Shown in pieces: positions 16,950-24,515 of a stretch of DNA of 64,000 nucleotides. The DNA is from Hydrogenophaga sp. (GTDB lineage: Bacteria > Pseudomonadota > Gammaproteobacteria > Burkholderiales > Burkholderiaceae_C), in NCBI GenBank assembly GCA_016790705.1, contig JAEUOT010000019.1:62001-126000 (forward strand). The letters are read 5' to 3'. Every line of letters begins with the position of its first letter. Position 1 is the stretch's first letter. The notes under the pieces are model-generated. The model was not told the DNA's origin and ran no database searches. It saw only the letters and a program-made list of their open reading frames with translations. A program made the translations under genes and the position numbers.

Positions 16950-17567
16950 ATGAGCACCCTGAAATCCGCTCCCCCGCCGCCACCGGCTCCGACCCTGTTC
17001 AAGAACGCCAGGGCCTTCGAGACCTGGCTGACGAAGCACCACGCCCGTTCCGACGGCCTCTGGCTGCAGATCGCCAAACGGGGTGCGGACGAACCCAGCG
17101 TCTCCTACGCCGAAGCGGTGGAGATCGCGCTGTGCTGGGGCTGGATCGACGGCCAGAAGAAGGGGCTGGACGACCAGCACTTTCTGCAGCGCTTCACGCC
17201 ACGGCGAGCGCGCAGCGTCTGGTCGAAGGTCAATGTGGAGAAGGTCGCGGCCCTCATCGAATCAGGGCGCATGCAGGCGCCGGGCCTGGCGCAGGTGGAG
17301 GCGGCCAAGGCCGACGGCCGCTGGGCCAGGGCCTACGACGGCGCGCGAACGGCGGTGGTGCCCGACGACCTGCAGGCGGCGCTGGACGCACAGCCGCCGG
17401 CCAAGGCCTTTTTTGCCACGCTCAACGCCAGCAACCGCTACGCGGTGCTGTGGCGCATCCAGACCGCCGTGAAGCCCGAGACGCGCGCCCGGCGCATCGA
17501 GCAGCTGGTGGACATGCTGGCGCGCGGCGAGACCGTGCACATCTTCAAGCCGAAGGCCAAGGCCTGA
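16950..17567 (+). CDS. YdeI/OmpD-associated (OmdA) family protein
   Basis: A 205-residue protein. Residues 18-60 (FKNARAFETWLTKHHARSDG) and the block SYAEAVEIALCWGWIDGQKK are diagnostic of the YdeI/OmdA family, sometimes called bacteriocin-protection proteins. The C-terminal half (FFATLNASNRYAVLWRIQTA) completes the domain. The role is inferred only by family name; no transport or envelope signal is visible. A proline run near the N-terminus (SAPPPPPAP) is a probable linker. Confidence 0.85.
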   Translation: MSTLKSAPPPPPAPTLFKNARAFETWLTKHHARSDGLWLQIAKRGADEPSVSYAEAVEIALCWGWIDGQKKGLDDQHFLQRFTPRRARSVWSKVNVEKVAALIESGRMQAPGLAQVEAAKADGRWARAYDGARTAVVPDDLQAALDAQPPAKAFFATLNASNRYAVLWRIQTAVKPETRARRIEQLVDMLARGETVHIFKPKAKA

Positions 17568-17630
17568 CGGTGGCCGGGCGCCGCTTCGGCCTGTTCGCCG
17601 GCTCCGGATCTGTCTGCCAAGCCGCCTGCG

Positions 17631-18287
17631 TCAGCGGCCGGTGCGTGCCAGTGCGTCCGACGCCAGCACGACCACACCCTGCGCGGTCGGCACCGTGCGC
17701 AGCAGCGCGAGCGCGACCGCCTGTGCATGCACCGGCTGGTAGCGCCCCGGAAACAGCGGCGCGAGCACGCGGGCGATGGGGATGGCGATGCGTTCGCCCA
17801 GGCGCGGGGGCTGTTGCAGCCCGTCGCGCAGGTCGAGCAGCAGCGAGGGCTGTGCCAGCACCAGGGCCTGCAGGTCCAGCGCCCGCAGCGCGTCTTCCAG
17901 TTCGCCCTTGACGCGGTTGTAGAACACCGACGACTGCGCGCTGGCGCCGGCCGCGCTGACCAGGCCAACGCGGCGCACGCCCGCAGCCTGCGCCGCTCGC
18001 GCCACCGCGAGGTTGGCGTCGAGGTCCACCGCCCGGAAGGCCGCCTGGCTGCCGGCCACCTTGATGGTCGTGCCCAGGGCCAGGTAGAGCTCGTCGGCCG
18101 GAGGCAGCGCCGGCAGGCGGGTGAAGTCCACGCGCAGGGGCCGCAGCTTGGGGTGGTTCAGTTGCAGCTCGCGGCGGGTCAGCGCGTGCACCTGCGCCAC
18201 CGTCGGGTCGGCGAGCAGGGCTTGCAGGATCTGCCCGCCGACCAGGCCGGTGGCGCCTGCGAGCATCACGGTGCGTGTGGGATTCAT
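17631..18287 (-). CDS. NAD(P)-binding Rossmann protein, HTATIP2/YwnB-like
   Basis: A 218-residue atypical short-chain dehydrogenase-like protein. The N-terminus RTVMLAGATGLVGGQILQAL holds the GxxGxxG nucleotide site, and later blocks (ADELYLALGTTIKVAG and VFYNRVKGELEDALRAL) match the nucleoside-diphosphate-sugar epimerase-like group. The catalytic YxxxK appears as YNRVK. The ATG at 18287 is preceded by GGAGA. The substrate is unknown. Confidence 0.8.
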   Translation of the reverse strand: MNPTRTVMLAGATGLVGGQILQALLADPTVAQVHALTRRELQLNHPKLRPLRVDFTRLPALPPADELYLALGTTIKVAGSQAAFRAVDLDANLAVARAAQAAGVRRVGLVSAAGASAQSSVFYNRVKGELEDALRALDLQALVLAQPSLLLDLRDGLQQPPRLGERIAIPIARVLAPLFPGRYQPVHAQAVALALLRTVPTAQGVVVLASDALARTGR

Positions 18288-18318
18288 GTTGGGGTTCTCC
18301 GCGCCGGCCGATCCGGGT

Positions 18319-18594
18319 TCACTTGCGGCCCTTGGCCGACCGGTCGTGTTTGCGCCAGTACTGGAACTCGTCTTCGTGAACCTCGATGTCCAGCTCCATG
18401 ACCCGGGCCTGCAGCCGCTCCTGAACGTCTGCGACCGCCTGGTTGTAGATGCTGGGGCCGACTTCCTCCAGGAAGAAACCGAGCAAGGCACCCGCGGCGA
18501 TGTTGCCGATGGGCTCGTCCATGTGCTCCCGAAAGTAGCGTTCGATCGAAGCGACCGCTTCCTTGCGTGCGTCTTTGTTCAACTCAATGCTCAT
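18319..18594 (-). CDS. DUF2164 family protein
   Basis: A 91-residue helical protein with the DUF2164 core IERYFREHMDEPIGNIAAGA followed by LLGFFLEEVGPSIYNQAV. The C-terminus is charged. The family is common in proteobacteria and uncharacterised. It lies 31 bases upstream of the Rossmann-fold gene in the same direction, so the two may be co-transcribed. Confidence 0.85.
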   Translation of the reverse strand: MSIELNKDARKEAVASIERYFREHMDEPIGNIAAGALLGFFLEEVGPSIYNQAVADVQERLQARVMELDIEVHEDEFQYWRKHDRSAKGRK

Positions 18595-18812
18595 GACGGC
18601 CCTCCGGTGGCTGGACTGTTTTCATCCCGCTGATGAGATGGCTTTGAATCCAGCCTGTCGCGCTGTGTTCAGTATGCATGACCGGTCGTGAAAGTGCGGG
18701 GCAGCGGCACCGCTTGATGCGCCCCGGCGCGTGTCTTGCTTCGATCCCTCCGTCCCTTTCCCGCACGCCCTCGCACGGTGCGTGCCCATTTCACTTCTTC
18801 GGAGAGTCGATC

Positions 18813-19790
18813 ATGGTCAACCGCCGCACCACCCTGGCCTGCGCTGCCGCCCTGGGCGCCCTGTCTTTCGCCGGCCTTGCCTCCGCGCAAAGCAAGTACC
18901 CCGACCAGACCGTCAAGCTCATCGTCGCCCTGCCGGCCGGCGGCAGCGTGGACATGATCGCCCGCGCGCTGGGCCAGAAGCTGAACGCGTCGCTGGGCGT
19001 GCCCTTCATCGTGGACAACCGCGGCGGCGCCTCGGGCCAGATCGGCATGCCCATGGTGGCCAAGGCGGCGCCCGACGGCTACACGCTCACCGTGTCGCCA
19101 GCCTCGTTTCTGACCACGAACAAGAGCGTTTTCAAGACCCTGCCCTACGACCCGGAGGCGGACTTCACGCCCGTCACCCGCCTGGTCAACCAGCCCATGG
19201 TGCTGATCGTCAAGGACAAGCAGAAGTACCCCTCGGTGGCGGCGCTGATCGCAGCGGCCAAGGCCAATCCGGGCAGCATCACCTTCGCGTCGTCGGGCGA
19301 CGGCAGCCCGCAGCACCTGGGTGGCCTGCTGTTCGAATCGCGCGCCAAGGTGAAGATGCTGCACGTGCCCTACAAGGGCGGCGCGCTGGCCATCAACGAC
19401 ACGCTGGCCGGCTCGGTGGACGTGATGTTTGCGGTGATGCCAGAGGCGGTGCCGCACGTGGCGGCGGGCAAGCTGCACGCGCTGGGTGTGATGAGCCCGA
19501 CCCGCTCGCCGGTGCTGCCACAGGTGCCCACCATGGCCGAGGCGGGTGTGGCCGACATGAACCTGTCGGCCTGGATGGCGCTGCTGGCGCCGGCCAAGAC
19601 GCCGCGCCCCATCGTGGACCAGCTCAACCGCGCGGTGCAGGCGGCCTTCGACCCGGAGCTCAAGGCCAAACTGGCCGCCAGCGGGATCGAGGTGGCGACC
19701 AGCTCACCCGAAGACCTGCAACGCCTGATCGCCAGCGACATCAAGCTGCACGCGGAGCTGGTGAAGTCGGCCGGCCTGGTCCCTCAGTGA
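18813..19790 (+). CDS. Bug (TctC-like) tripartite tricarboxylate transporter substrate-binding protein
   Basis: A 325-residue periplasmic binding protein. The signal peptide MVNRRTTLACAAALGALSFA ends in ASAQ. The mature protein has the Bug signatures YPDQTVKLIVALPAGGSVDM and NRGGASGQIG, and ends with a typical Bug C-terminal lobe. Comamonadaceae and other Burkholderiales carry many orphan Bug proteins. Its location beside the 3-hydroxybenzoate genes suggests an aromatic acid ligand, by inference only. GGAGAG at 18801-18806 supports the start. Confidence 0.9.
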   Translation: MVNRRTTLACAAALGALSFAGLASAQSKYPDQTVKLIVALPAGGSVDMIARALGQKLNASLGVPFIVDNRGGASGQIGMPMVAKAAPDGYTLTVSPASFLTTNKSVFKTLPYDPEADFTPVTRLVNQPMVLIVKDKQKYPSVAALIAAAKANPGSITFASSGDGSPQHLGGLLFESRAKVKMLHVPYKGGALAINDTLAGSVDVMFAVMPEAVPHVAAGKLHALGVMSPTRSPVLPQVPTMAEAGVADMNLSAWMALLAPAKTPRPIVDQLNRAVQAAFDPELKAKLAASGIEVATSSPEDLQRLIASDIKLHAELVKSAGLVPQ

Positions 19791-19812
19791 GCGGGGCCAG
19801 CCAGGCTTCACC

Positions 19813-21723
19813 TCACTTCAGCACGCCGGCAAAGAACGCCGACAGCTCGTCGCGAGCCTCCAGCGGCAGCACGTTCGCCACGTACTGGTCCGGCCGCACG
19901 ACGATGAGGCAGCCCTTCTCACGGTCGATGCCGCGCATGTCGTAGATGTCGCCCGCGCCCTTGTGGTCGACGCAGAAGACCTTCTCGTGGTCTTGCAGGC
20001 CGAGCTTGCCGGTCCTGGGCTTGAGCAGCGAAGGCATGTGCTCGTAGGCGAGCTGGTCGAAGGTCTGCTGGAACACGGCGCGCACGTCGATGATGGCGTC
20101 CACGTCTTCGCCCTTGCGCGTGTGCTTCACGACCGGTGAGGCCGGGTCGTTCTCCAGCCAGTCGGCCAGTTGGTGGATCGCCGAGCCGGGCGTGGAGCTG
20201 TCGTTCTTGCCGGCGAACGCGTAGATGCGCCAGCGCGCGTCGGCTTCAGCGGCGTGGCCGAGCTGCATCTGTTTGGCGTCCGACAGGCGCACCACCGGGG
20301 CGGAGTGGAAGCGGCGGCCGATTTCTTCGCCCTTGGCCAGTGCCTGGTATTTGCCCGGGGCAAACAGGTAGGAGGAGTCGTACTTGACGGCGGTGCCGCC
20401 GGTGAACTCGAGGTTGGCCTTGAACTGGCGGATGATGCGCGGCTCTTCCTTGCCTTCGCGCTCGGCCTGCGTGGTCGGCGCGGACATGATGCGGGCCCAC
20501 TCGTGGTCGGTGTCGACCAGGCGCTTGGCTTCGGTCAGGCGTTCCTTGCTGTAGCTGCGCAGCAGGCTCGGGTCGGCGCGGCCCTGCAGCACATGCACCA
20601 GCTTCCAGCCGAGGTTGAAGGTGTCCTGCATCGACACGTTCATGCCCTGGCCGGCCTTGGGCGAATGGGTGTGGCAGGCGTCGCCCGCGGTGAACACGCG
20701 CGGCGCGCGGTCGCTGCCCTCGGGCACGTCGTCGAACTTGTCGGTGATGCTGTGGCCGATGTCGTAGATCGACCACCAGACGATCTCCTTCACGTCCAGC
20801 GAATAGGGTTTGATGATGCGGTTGGCGGCCGCGATCATGTCCTCCTGCGTGAACTTCTTGCTCGCGGCCTTCTCGCCGTCCTTGAGCTTGTCGAGCTCGA
20901 CGTACATGCGGAACACATAGCCGCCCTCACGCGGCAGGATCAGCACATTGCCTTCGTTGGCCGAGGAGATCAGGCACTTCTGGCGCACATCCGGGAAGTC
21001 GGTGTTGGCCAAGATGTCCATCACGCCCCAGGCCTGGTTGGCCGCGTCGCCGTGCAGCACGCCGCCGATGGCCTTGCGCACGGCTGAGTGCGCGCCGTCG
21101 CAGCCGACCACGTAGTTGGCGCGCACGGTGCGCGTCGCCCACCAGTTCACGCCGCTGGCGTCCTTGAGCGTCACGGTCACCGGGTGGTCGTCGGTGGTCT
21201 CGTCGATGGTCAGGCTCACGATCTCCCAGCTGTAGTCGGGCTCCAGCCGCGAAGGCGAGTTCTTCATGACTTCGAGGAACAGCTCGTGCAGCCGCGCCTG
21301 GTTGATCAGGATGTGCGGCATCTCCGAGCTGTCGTCGGCCACGTCCTGCACCCGGCCCACGCGCTTGATGTGGGCGGGATTGACCGGGTCGGGCATCCAG
21401 AAGTTGGTCTGGTTGACCCAGTAGGTCTCGCGCTTGACCTTGTCGGCGAAACCGAAGGCCTGGAACATCTCCATGGTGCGCGTGTTGATGCCGTCGGCCT
21501 TGCCCTTGATGATGTTCGTGGGCATGCGCTCGACGATCATGGTTTCGATCCCGGGGAACTGCGCCAGCTGCGCGGCCAGGCACAGGCCGGCTGGTCCGGT
21601 GCCGGCGATCAGCACGTCGACCTTCTCGGGCAGCGGCTCGTTGACGCCCCGGTTGCGGCGGTTGGGCGCGGCTTCTTTGACATCGGGGTTGCCGCCGCGA
21701 AAACCGTCTTTGTAGAACTGCAT
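19813..21723 (-). CDS. mobA: 3-hydroxybenzoate 4-monooxygenase
   Basis: A 636-residue FAD-dependent aromatic hydroxylase of the phenol 2-monooxygenase/PheA type. FAD motifs are VDVLIAGTGPAGLCLAAQLA (residues about 35-54), VGCDGAHSAVRKAIGG (the DG motif) and RVFTAGDACHTHSPKAGQGMN (the GD motif). A C-terminal thioredoxin-like domain ends the protein. Length and N-terminus (MQFYKDGFRGGNPDV) fit the Comamonas MobA enzyme, which converts 3-hydroxybenzoate to protocatechuate. The divergent MarR gene and MFS transporter nearby support this. Another phenolic substrate remains possible. Confidence 0.85.
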   Translation of the reverse strand: MQFYKDGFRGGNPDVKEAAPNRRNRGVNEPLPEKVDVLIAGTGPAGLCLAAQLAQFPGIETMIVERMPTNIIKGKADGINTRTMEMFQAFGFADKVKRETYWVNQTNFWMPDPVNPAHIKRVGRVQDVADDSSEMPHILINQARLHELFLEVMKNSPSRLEPDYSWEIVSLTIDETTDDHPVTVTLKDASGVNWWATRTVRANYVVGCDGAHSAVRKAIGGVLHGDAANQAWGVMDILANTDFPDVRQKCLISSANEGNVLILPREGGYVFRMYVELDKLKDGEKAASKKFTQEDMIAAANRIIKPYSLDVKEIVWWSIYDIGHSITDKFDDVPEGSDRAPRVFTAGDACHTHSPKAGQGMNVSMQDTFNLGWKLVHVLQGRADPSLLRSYSKERLTEAKRLVDTDHEWARIMSAPTTQAEREGKEEPRIIRQFKANLEFTGGTAVKYDSSYLFAPGKYQALAKGEEIGRRFHSAPVVRLSDAKQMQLGHAAEADARWRIYAFAGKNDSSTPGSAIHQLADWLENDPASPVVKHTRKGEDVDAIIDVRAVFQQTFDQLAYEHMPSLLKPRTGKLGLQDHEKVFCVDHKGAGDIYDMRGIDREKGCLIVVRPDQYVANVLPLEARDELSAFFAGVLK

Positions 21724-21773
21724 GCTTGTCTCCTGGAGGTGGAAGGTCGCCGAGGGCGAATTGGTATGTGAGC

Positions 21774-21827
21774 AAATGATATCTATGCTTACTAATCGCT
21801 GTCAAGACGGTACGTATACTTATCATT
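21774..21827. promoter_or_regulatory. mobA/mobR intergenic promoter and inverted-repeat operator
   Basis: The divergent gap holds AAATGATA at 21774-21781 and its inverted partner TATCATT at 21821-21827, an AT-rich patch in a GC-rich background. On the minus strand TTGACA (21805-21800) lies 18 bases before TATCAT (21781-21776), a good sigma-70 promoter for mobA overlapped by one repeat arm. On the plus strand TATACT (21815-21820) could be the -10 of the regulator. This suits repression by the MarR protein relieved by an aromatic acid. Confidence 0.6.
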
Positions 21828-21850
21828 CCTTTGACGTTCGGAGCGCCTGG

Positions 21851-22270
21851 ATGGACTCACTCGACATGGCGGGACACCTGATCCGTCGGCTGCACCAGCA
21901 GTCGACGCAGGTGTTCGTCCAGCGCACGCAGGCGGCGGGCTTTGACCTCACGCCGATCCAGTTCGCAGCGCTCGACGCGATCGCCAGCCACCCGGGCACC
22001 GACCAGGCCACGGTGGCCGAGCTGATCGCCTACGACCGCGCCACCATCGGCGGCGTGATCGAGCGGCTGGAGCAGAAGGGCTGGGTGGCGCGGGTGGTCA
22101 GCGAGCGCGACCGGCGCGCGCGCGAACTCTCGCTGACGGCCGAAGGGCAACGCATCCTCAAGGCGCTGGTGCCGGTGGTGCGGGGACTGCAGGACGAGAT
22201 CCTGTCGTCGCTCGGCGACGCCGACCGCAACCGCTTTCTCAAGCTGGCCCGTCAGGCGGTCGGGCAGTAG
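21851..22270 (+). CDS. mobR: MarR-family regulator, likely MobR
   Basis: A 139-residue winged-helix regulator: ATVAELIAYDRATIGGVIER is the recognition region and VVSERDRRARELSLTAEGQR the beta wing (DxRxR motif). The ATG at 21851 is chosen because upstream residues (from 21722) lie in the operator region and are not MarR-like. It is divergent from mobA, the arrangement known in Comamonas, where MobR represses mobA and responds to 3-hydroxybenzoate. The assignment to MobR is by context. Confidence 0.8.
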   Translation: MDSLDMAGHLIRRLHQQSTQVFVQRTQAAGFDLTPIQFAALDAIASHPGTDQATVAELIAYDRATIGGVIERLEQKGWVARVVSERDRRARELSLTAEGQRILKALVPVVRGLQDEILSSLGDADRNRFLKLARQAVGQ

Positions 22271-22289
22271 CCGACGTCCCGGAGGTCGG

Positions 22290-23507
22290 TCAGCCGCGCG
22301 GCTGGCGCGCCATGTGCCACGCCAGGCCTTGCAACAGGGCCAGCGCCAGCAGACCCAGCCCCGCGGTGAGCCAGAGCGCGTGGCCGCCCCAGTGCGCCAT
22401 CGCCAGACCGAACAGCACCGGCGCGAAGGCCTGCGACACCCGCGCCGGCGCCATCAACCAGCCCTGGCGTTCACCGTAGCCGGCGGCGCCGAACACCACC
22501 AGCGGCAGCGTGCCCTTGGCGATGGTCAGGATGCCGTTGCCCAGGCCGTGCATCACCGCGAACAGCCAGCCGCCCAGCGGTCCACCCAGCGCCAGCAGCG
22601 CGACGCCGATGGGGTGCCCGGCCGTCGCGAAGCGGCTGGAGAGCAAGGGGTGGGCGCGGCGCAGAAAGCCGAACTCCAGCAGCCGCCCCGCCACCTGGGC
22701 CGGACCGACCAGCATGGCGACGCCCAGTGCGGCCTGCGCCGACAGGCCCTGCGCCTGCAGCAACAGCGGCAGGTGTGCGGCCATCGCGGTGCTGGTGAAC
22801 CACGCGATGGCGAAGACGGCGGCGAGCACGATGGCCACGCCGTTGCCGGCCGGGGGCGTTGAGGGCGTAGCGGTGTCATCGGCGGATGCAGCGGCAGGAG
22901 CGCTGCGCACCGGCGGCGCCTCCTCCACCCTCCCGCGCGGCAACAGGCTGTGCAGCGGAATGCCGAGCACGAGGTGCAGCGCCGCCCAGCCGAGACAGGT
23001 GCCGCGCCAGCCGAAGGCGCCGAGCCCCCATTGCGTGAGCGGCCAGCCGACCGTGCTGGCGAAGCCGGCGATCAGCGTGATGCCGGTGATCGCGTTGCGT
23101 GCGCTGAGCGGATAGAAGCGCACGAGTGCCGCAAAGGCCGCGTCGTACAGGCCGCTGCCCATGGCCACGCCGATCAGCGCCCAGGCCGCCCAGACCTGCC
23201 ACTCGGCCTGCGCCAGACCCAGCGCAGCGAGCCCTGCGGCAAACAGCAGATTGGTGAACCGCAGGACCGCGCGGCCCCCGTGTTCGTCGATGGCCCGGCC
23301 CGCGCGGGGCCCGACCAGGGCCGAGATCACCAGCGCCAGCGTGAAGGCGCCGAACACCCGCGTCACCGGCATGCCCAGCTCCGCCGCCAGTGGCGCAGCG
23401 AGCAGGGCCGGCAGGTAGTAGGACGAGGCCCAGGCCAGGGTCTGTGCGGTGCCCAACTGCAGCACCGCCGCGACCTGACCCGCCGGGCGCGGGGACGGCG
23501 TGCTCAC
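22290..23507 (-). CDS. MFS transporter
   Basis: A 405-residue protein with twelve hydrophobic segments. The loop 2-3 region reads VGPRAGRAIDEHGGRAVLRF, a variant of the major facilitator motif, and a polar central loop (about residues 195-220) separates the two halves. The ligand is unknown. Near mobA it could take up aromatic acids, but it more closely resembles drug/oxalate-type MFS proteins. It is tail-to-tail with the MarR gene and directly follows the nitroreductase on the minus strand. Confidence 0.82.
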   Translation of the reverse strand: MSTPSPRPAGQVAAVLQLGTAQTLAWASSYYLPALLAAPLAAELGMPVTRVFGAFTLALVISALVGPRAGRAIDEHGGRAVLRFTNLLFAAGLAALGLAQAEWQVWAAWALIGVAMGSGLYDAAFAALVRFYPLSARNAITGITLIAGFASTVGWPLTQWGLGAFGWRGTCLGWAALHLVLGIPLHSLLPRGRVEEAPPVRSAPAAASADDTATPSTPPAGNGVAIVLAAVFAIAWFTSTAMAAHLPLLLQAQGLSAQAALGVAMLVGPAQVAGRLLEFGFLRRAHPLLSSRFATAGHPIGVALLALGGPLGGWLFAVMHGLGNGILTIAKGTLPLVVFGAAGYGERQGWLMAPARVSQAFAPVLFGLAMAHWGGHALWLTAGLGLLALALLQGLAWHMARQPRG

Positions 23508-23508
23508 A

Positions 23509-24171
23509 TCACTTCACCTCGGTGACGAACTGCTCCAGCGGGCGGCGCACCTTCTTCAGGTTGACCAGCCAGTCGCCTTCGGCGGCGCGGTAGCCCAGCG
23601 GCACGATGGCCACGCTGCGCAGACCGCGCTCGCGCAGCTTCAGGATCTCGTCCAGCTTGGCCGGGTCGAAACCTTCCATCGGCGTGGCGTCGACCTCTTC
23701 AAAGGCGGCGGCGATCAGCGCGGCGCCCAGGCCGATGTAGGCCTGGCGGGCGGCGTGGTTGAAGTTCACCTCGGCGGAGCGCGTCGGGTAGCTGCCCAGC
23801 AGCATCTTGCGGTAGTTCTCCCAGCCCTCGTTGGTGAAGCCGCGTTCGGTGTTCACCAGGTCGAACATGTGGTTGATGCGCTCGGCCGTGTAGTTGTCCC
23901 AGGCGGCGAACACCAGCAGGGCGGTGCCGTCGGTGATCTGGGCCTGGTTCCAGGCGATCGGCTGGATCTGCGCGCGTACCTCGGCGCTCTTGACCACGAT
24001 GATCTCGAAGGGCTGCAGGCCGCTGGAGGTGGGCGCCAGGCGGGCGGCCTCGACGATGCGGTCGATCTTGTCCTGGGGGACCACCTTGGCGGGGTCCATC
24101 TTCTTGGTGGCGTAGCGCCACTGCAGGCGGTCGATCAGGACGGGGGCTTGGGGTTGCGACAGGTCGCTCAT
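23509..24171 (-). CDS. NAD(P)H-dependent nitroreductase family protein
   Basis: A 220-residue FMN protein of the NfsB-like group. The N-terminal RYATKKMDPAKVVPQDKIDR and LAPTSSGLQPFEIIVV contain the FMN phosphate contacts, and the region AYIGLGAALIAAAFEEVDATPMEGFDPAKL is highly typical. The start at 24171 (MSDLSQP) is preceded by GGAGAACCGC. Such enzymes reduce quinones and nitroaromatics with NAD(P)H. It is followed immediately by the MFS gene, so the two may be one unit. Confidence 0.87.
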   Translation of the reverse strand: MSDLSQPQAPVLIDRLQWRYATKKMDPAKVVPQDKIDRIVEAARLAPTSSGLQPFEIIVVKSAEVRAQIQPIAWNQAQITDGTALLVFAAWDNYTAERINHMFDLVNTERGFTNEGWENYRKMLLGSYPTRSAEVNFNHAARQAYIGLGAALIAAAFEEVDATPMEGFDPAKLDEILKLRERGLRSVAIVPLGYRAAEGDWLVNLKKVRRPLEQFVTEVK

Positions 24172-24515
24172 GCGGTTCTCCGAAGAAGGGAAATGCCCGC
24201 ACCGTGCGGGCACACGGCGCGATCATGCCGCAGCGCAGCAAGACGTGATGTCGCCCAGGCGGAACGGCCGCAGCGGGACGCCCATGTCACGCCACGCCGG
24301 CACGCGAAACGGAAATCGGCTATAGGCGTGCCACCCGCAAGCCGCTCGACAGGGATGCGGGGCGTGGCAGCAATCGGTTACCCCAACGGCGCGTCATCTC
24401 CATCGAAAGGGGGATGTTGTTCCCGGACGCCGGATCAATGATGCAAACCCCTGCCGGGAGGTTCAGGCTTCAACGGTTTGTTCCAGGTCGGCACCCACAG
24501 AAGGAGCATGTCACT
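24172..24515. other. Intergenic region upstream of the PAD operon
   Basis: These 344 bases separate the minus-strand nitroreductase from the plus-strand PAD operon. I see no protein, RNA or clear sigma-70 promoter here. A good ribosome binding site (AAGGAG, 24501-24506) precedes the start of the large gene at 24516. An ATG at 24508 is in another frame. Confidence 0.5.
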
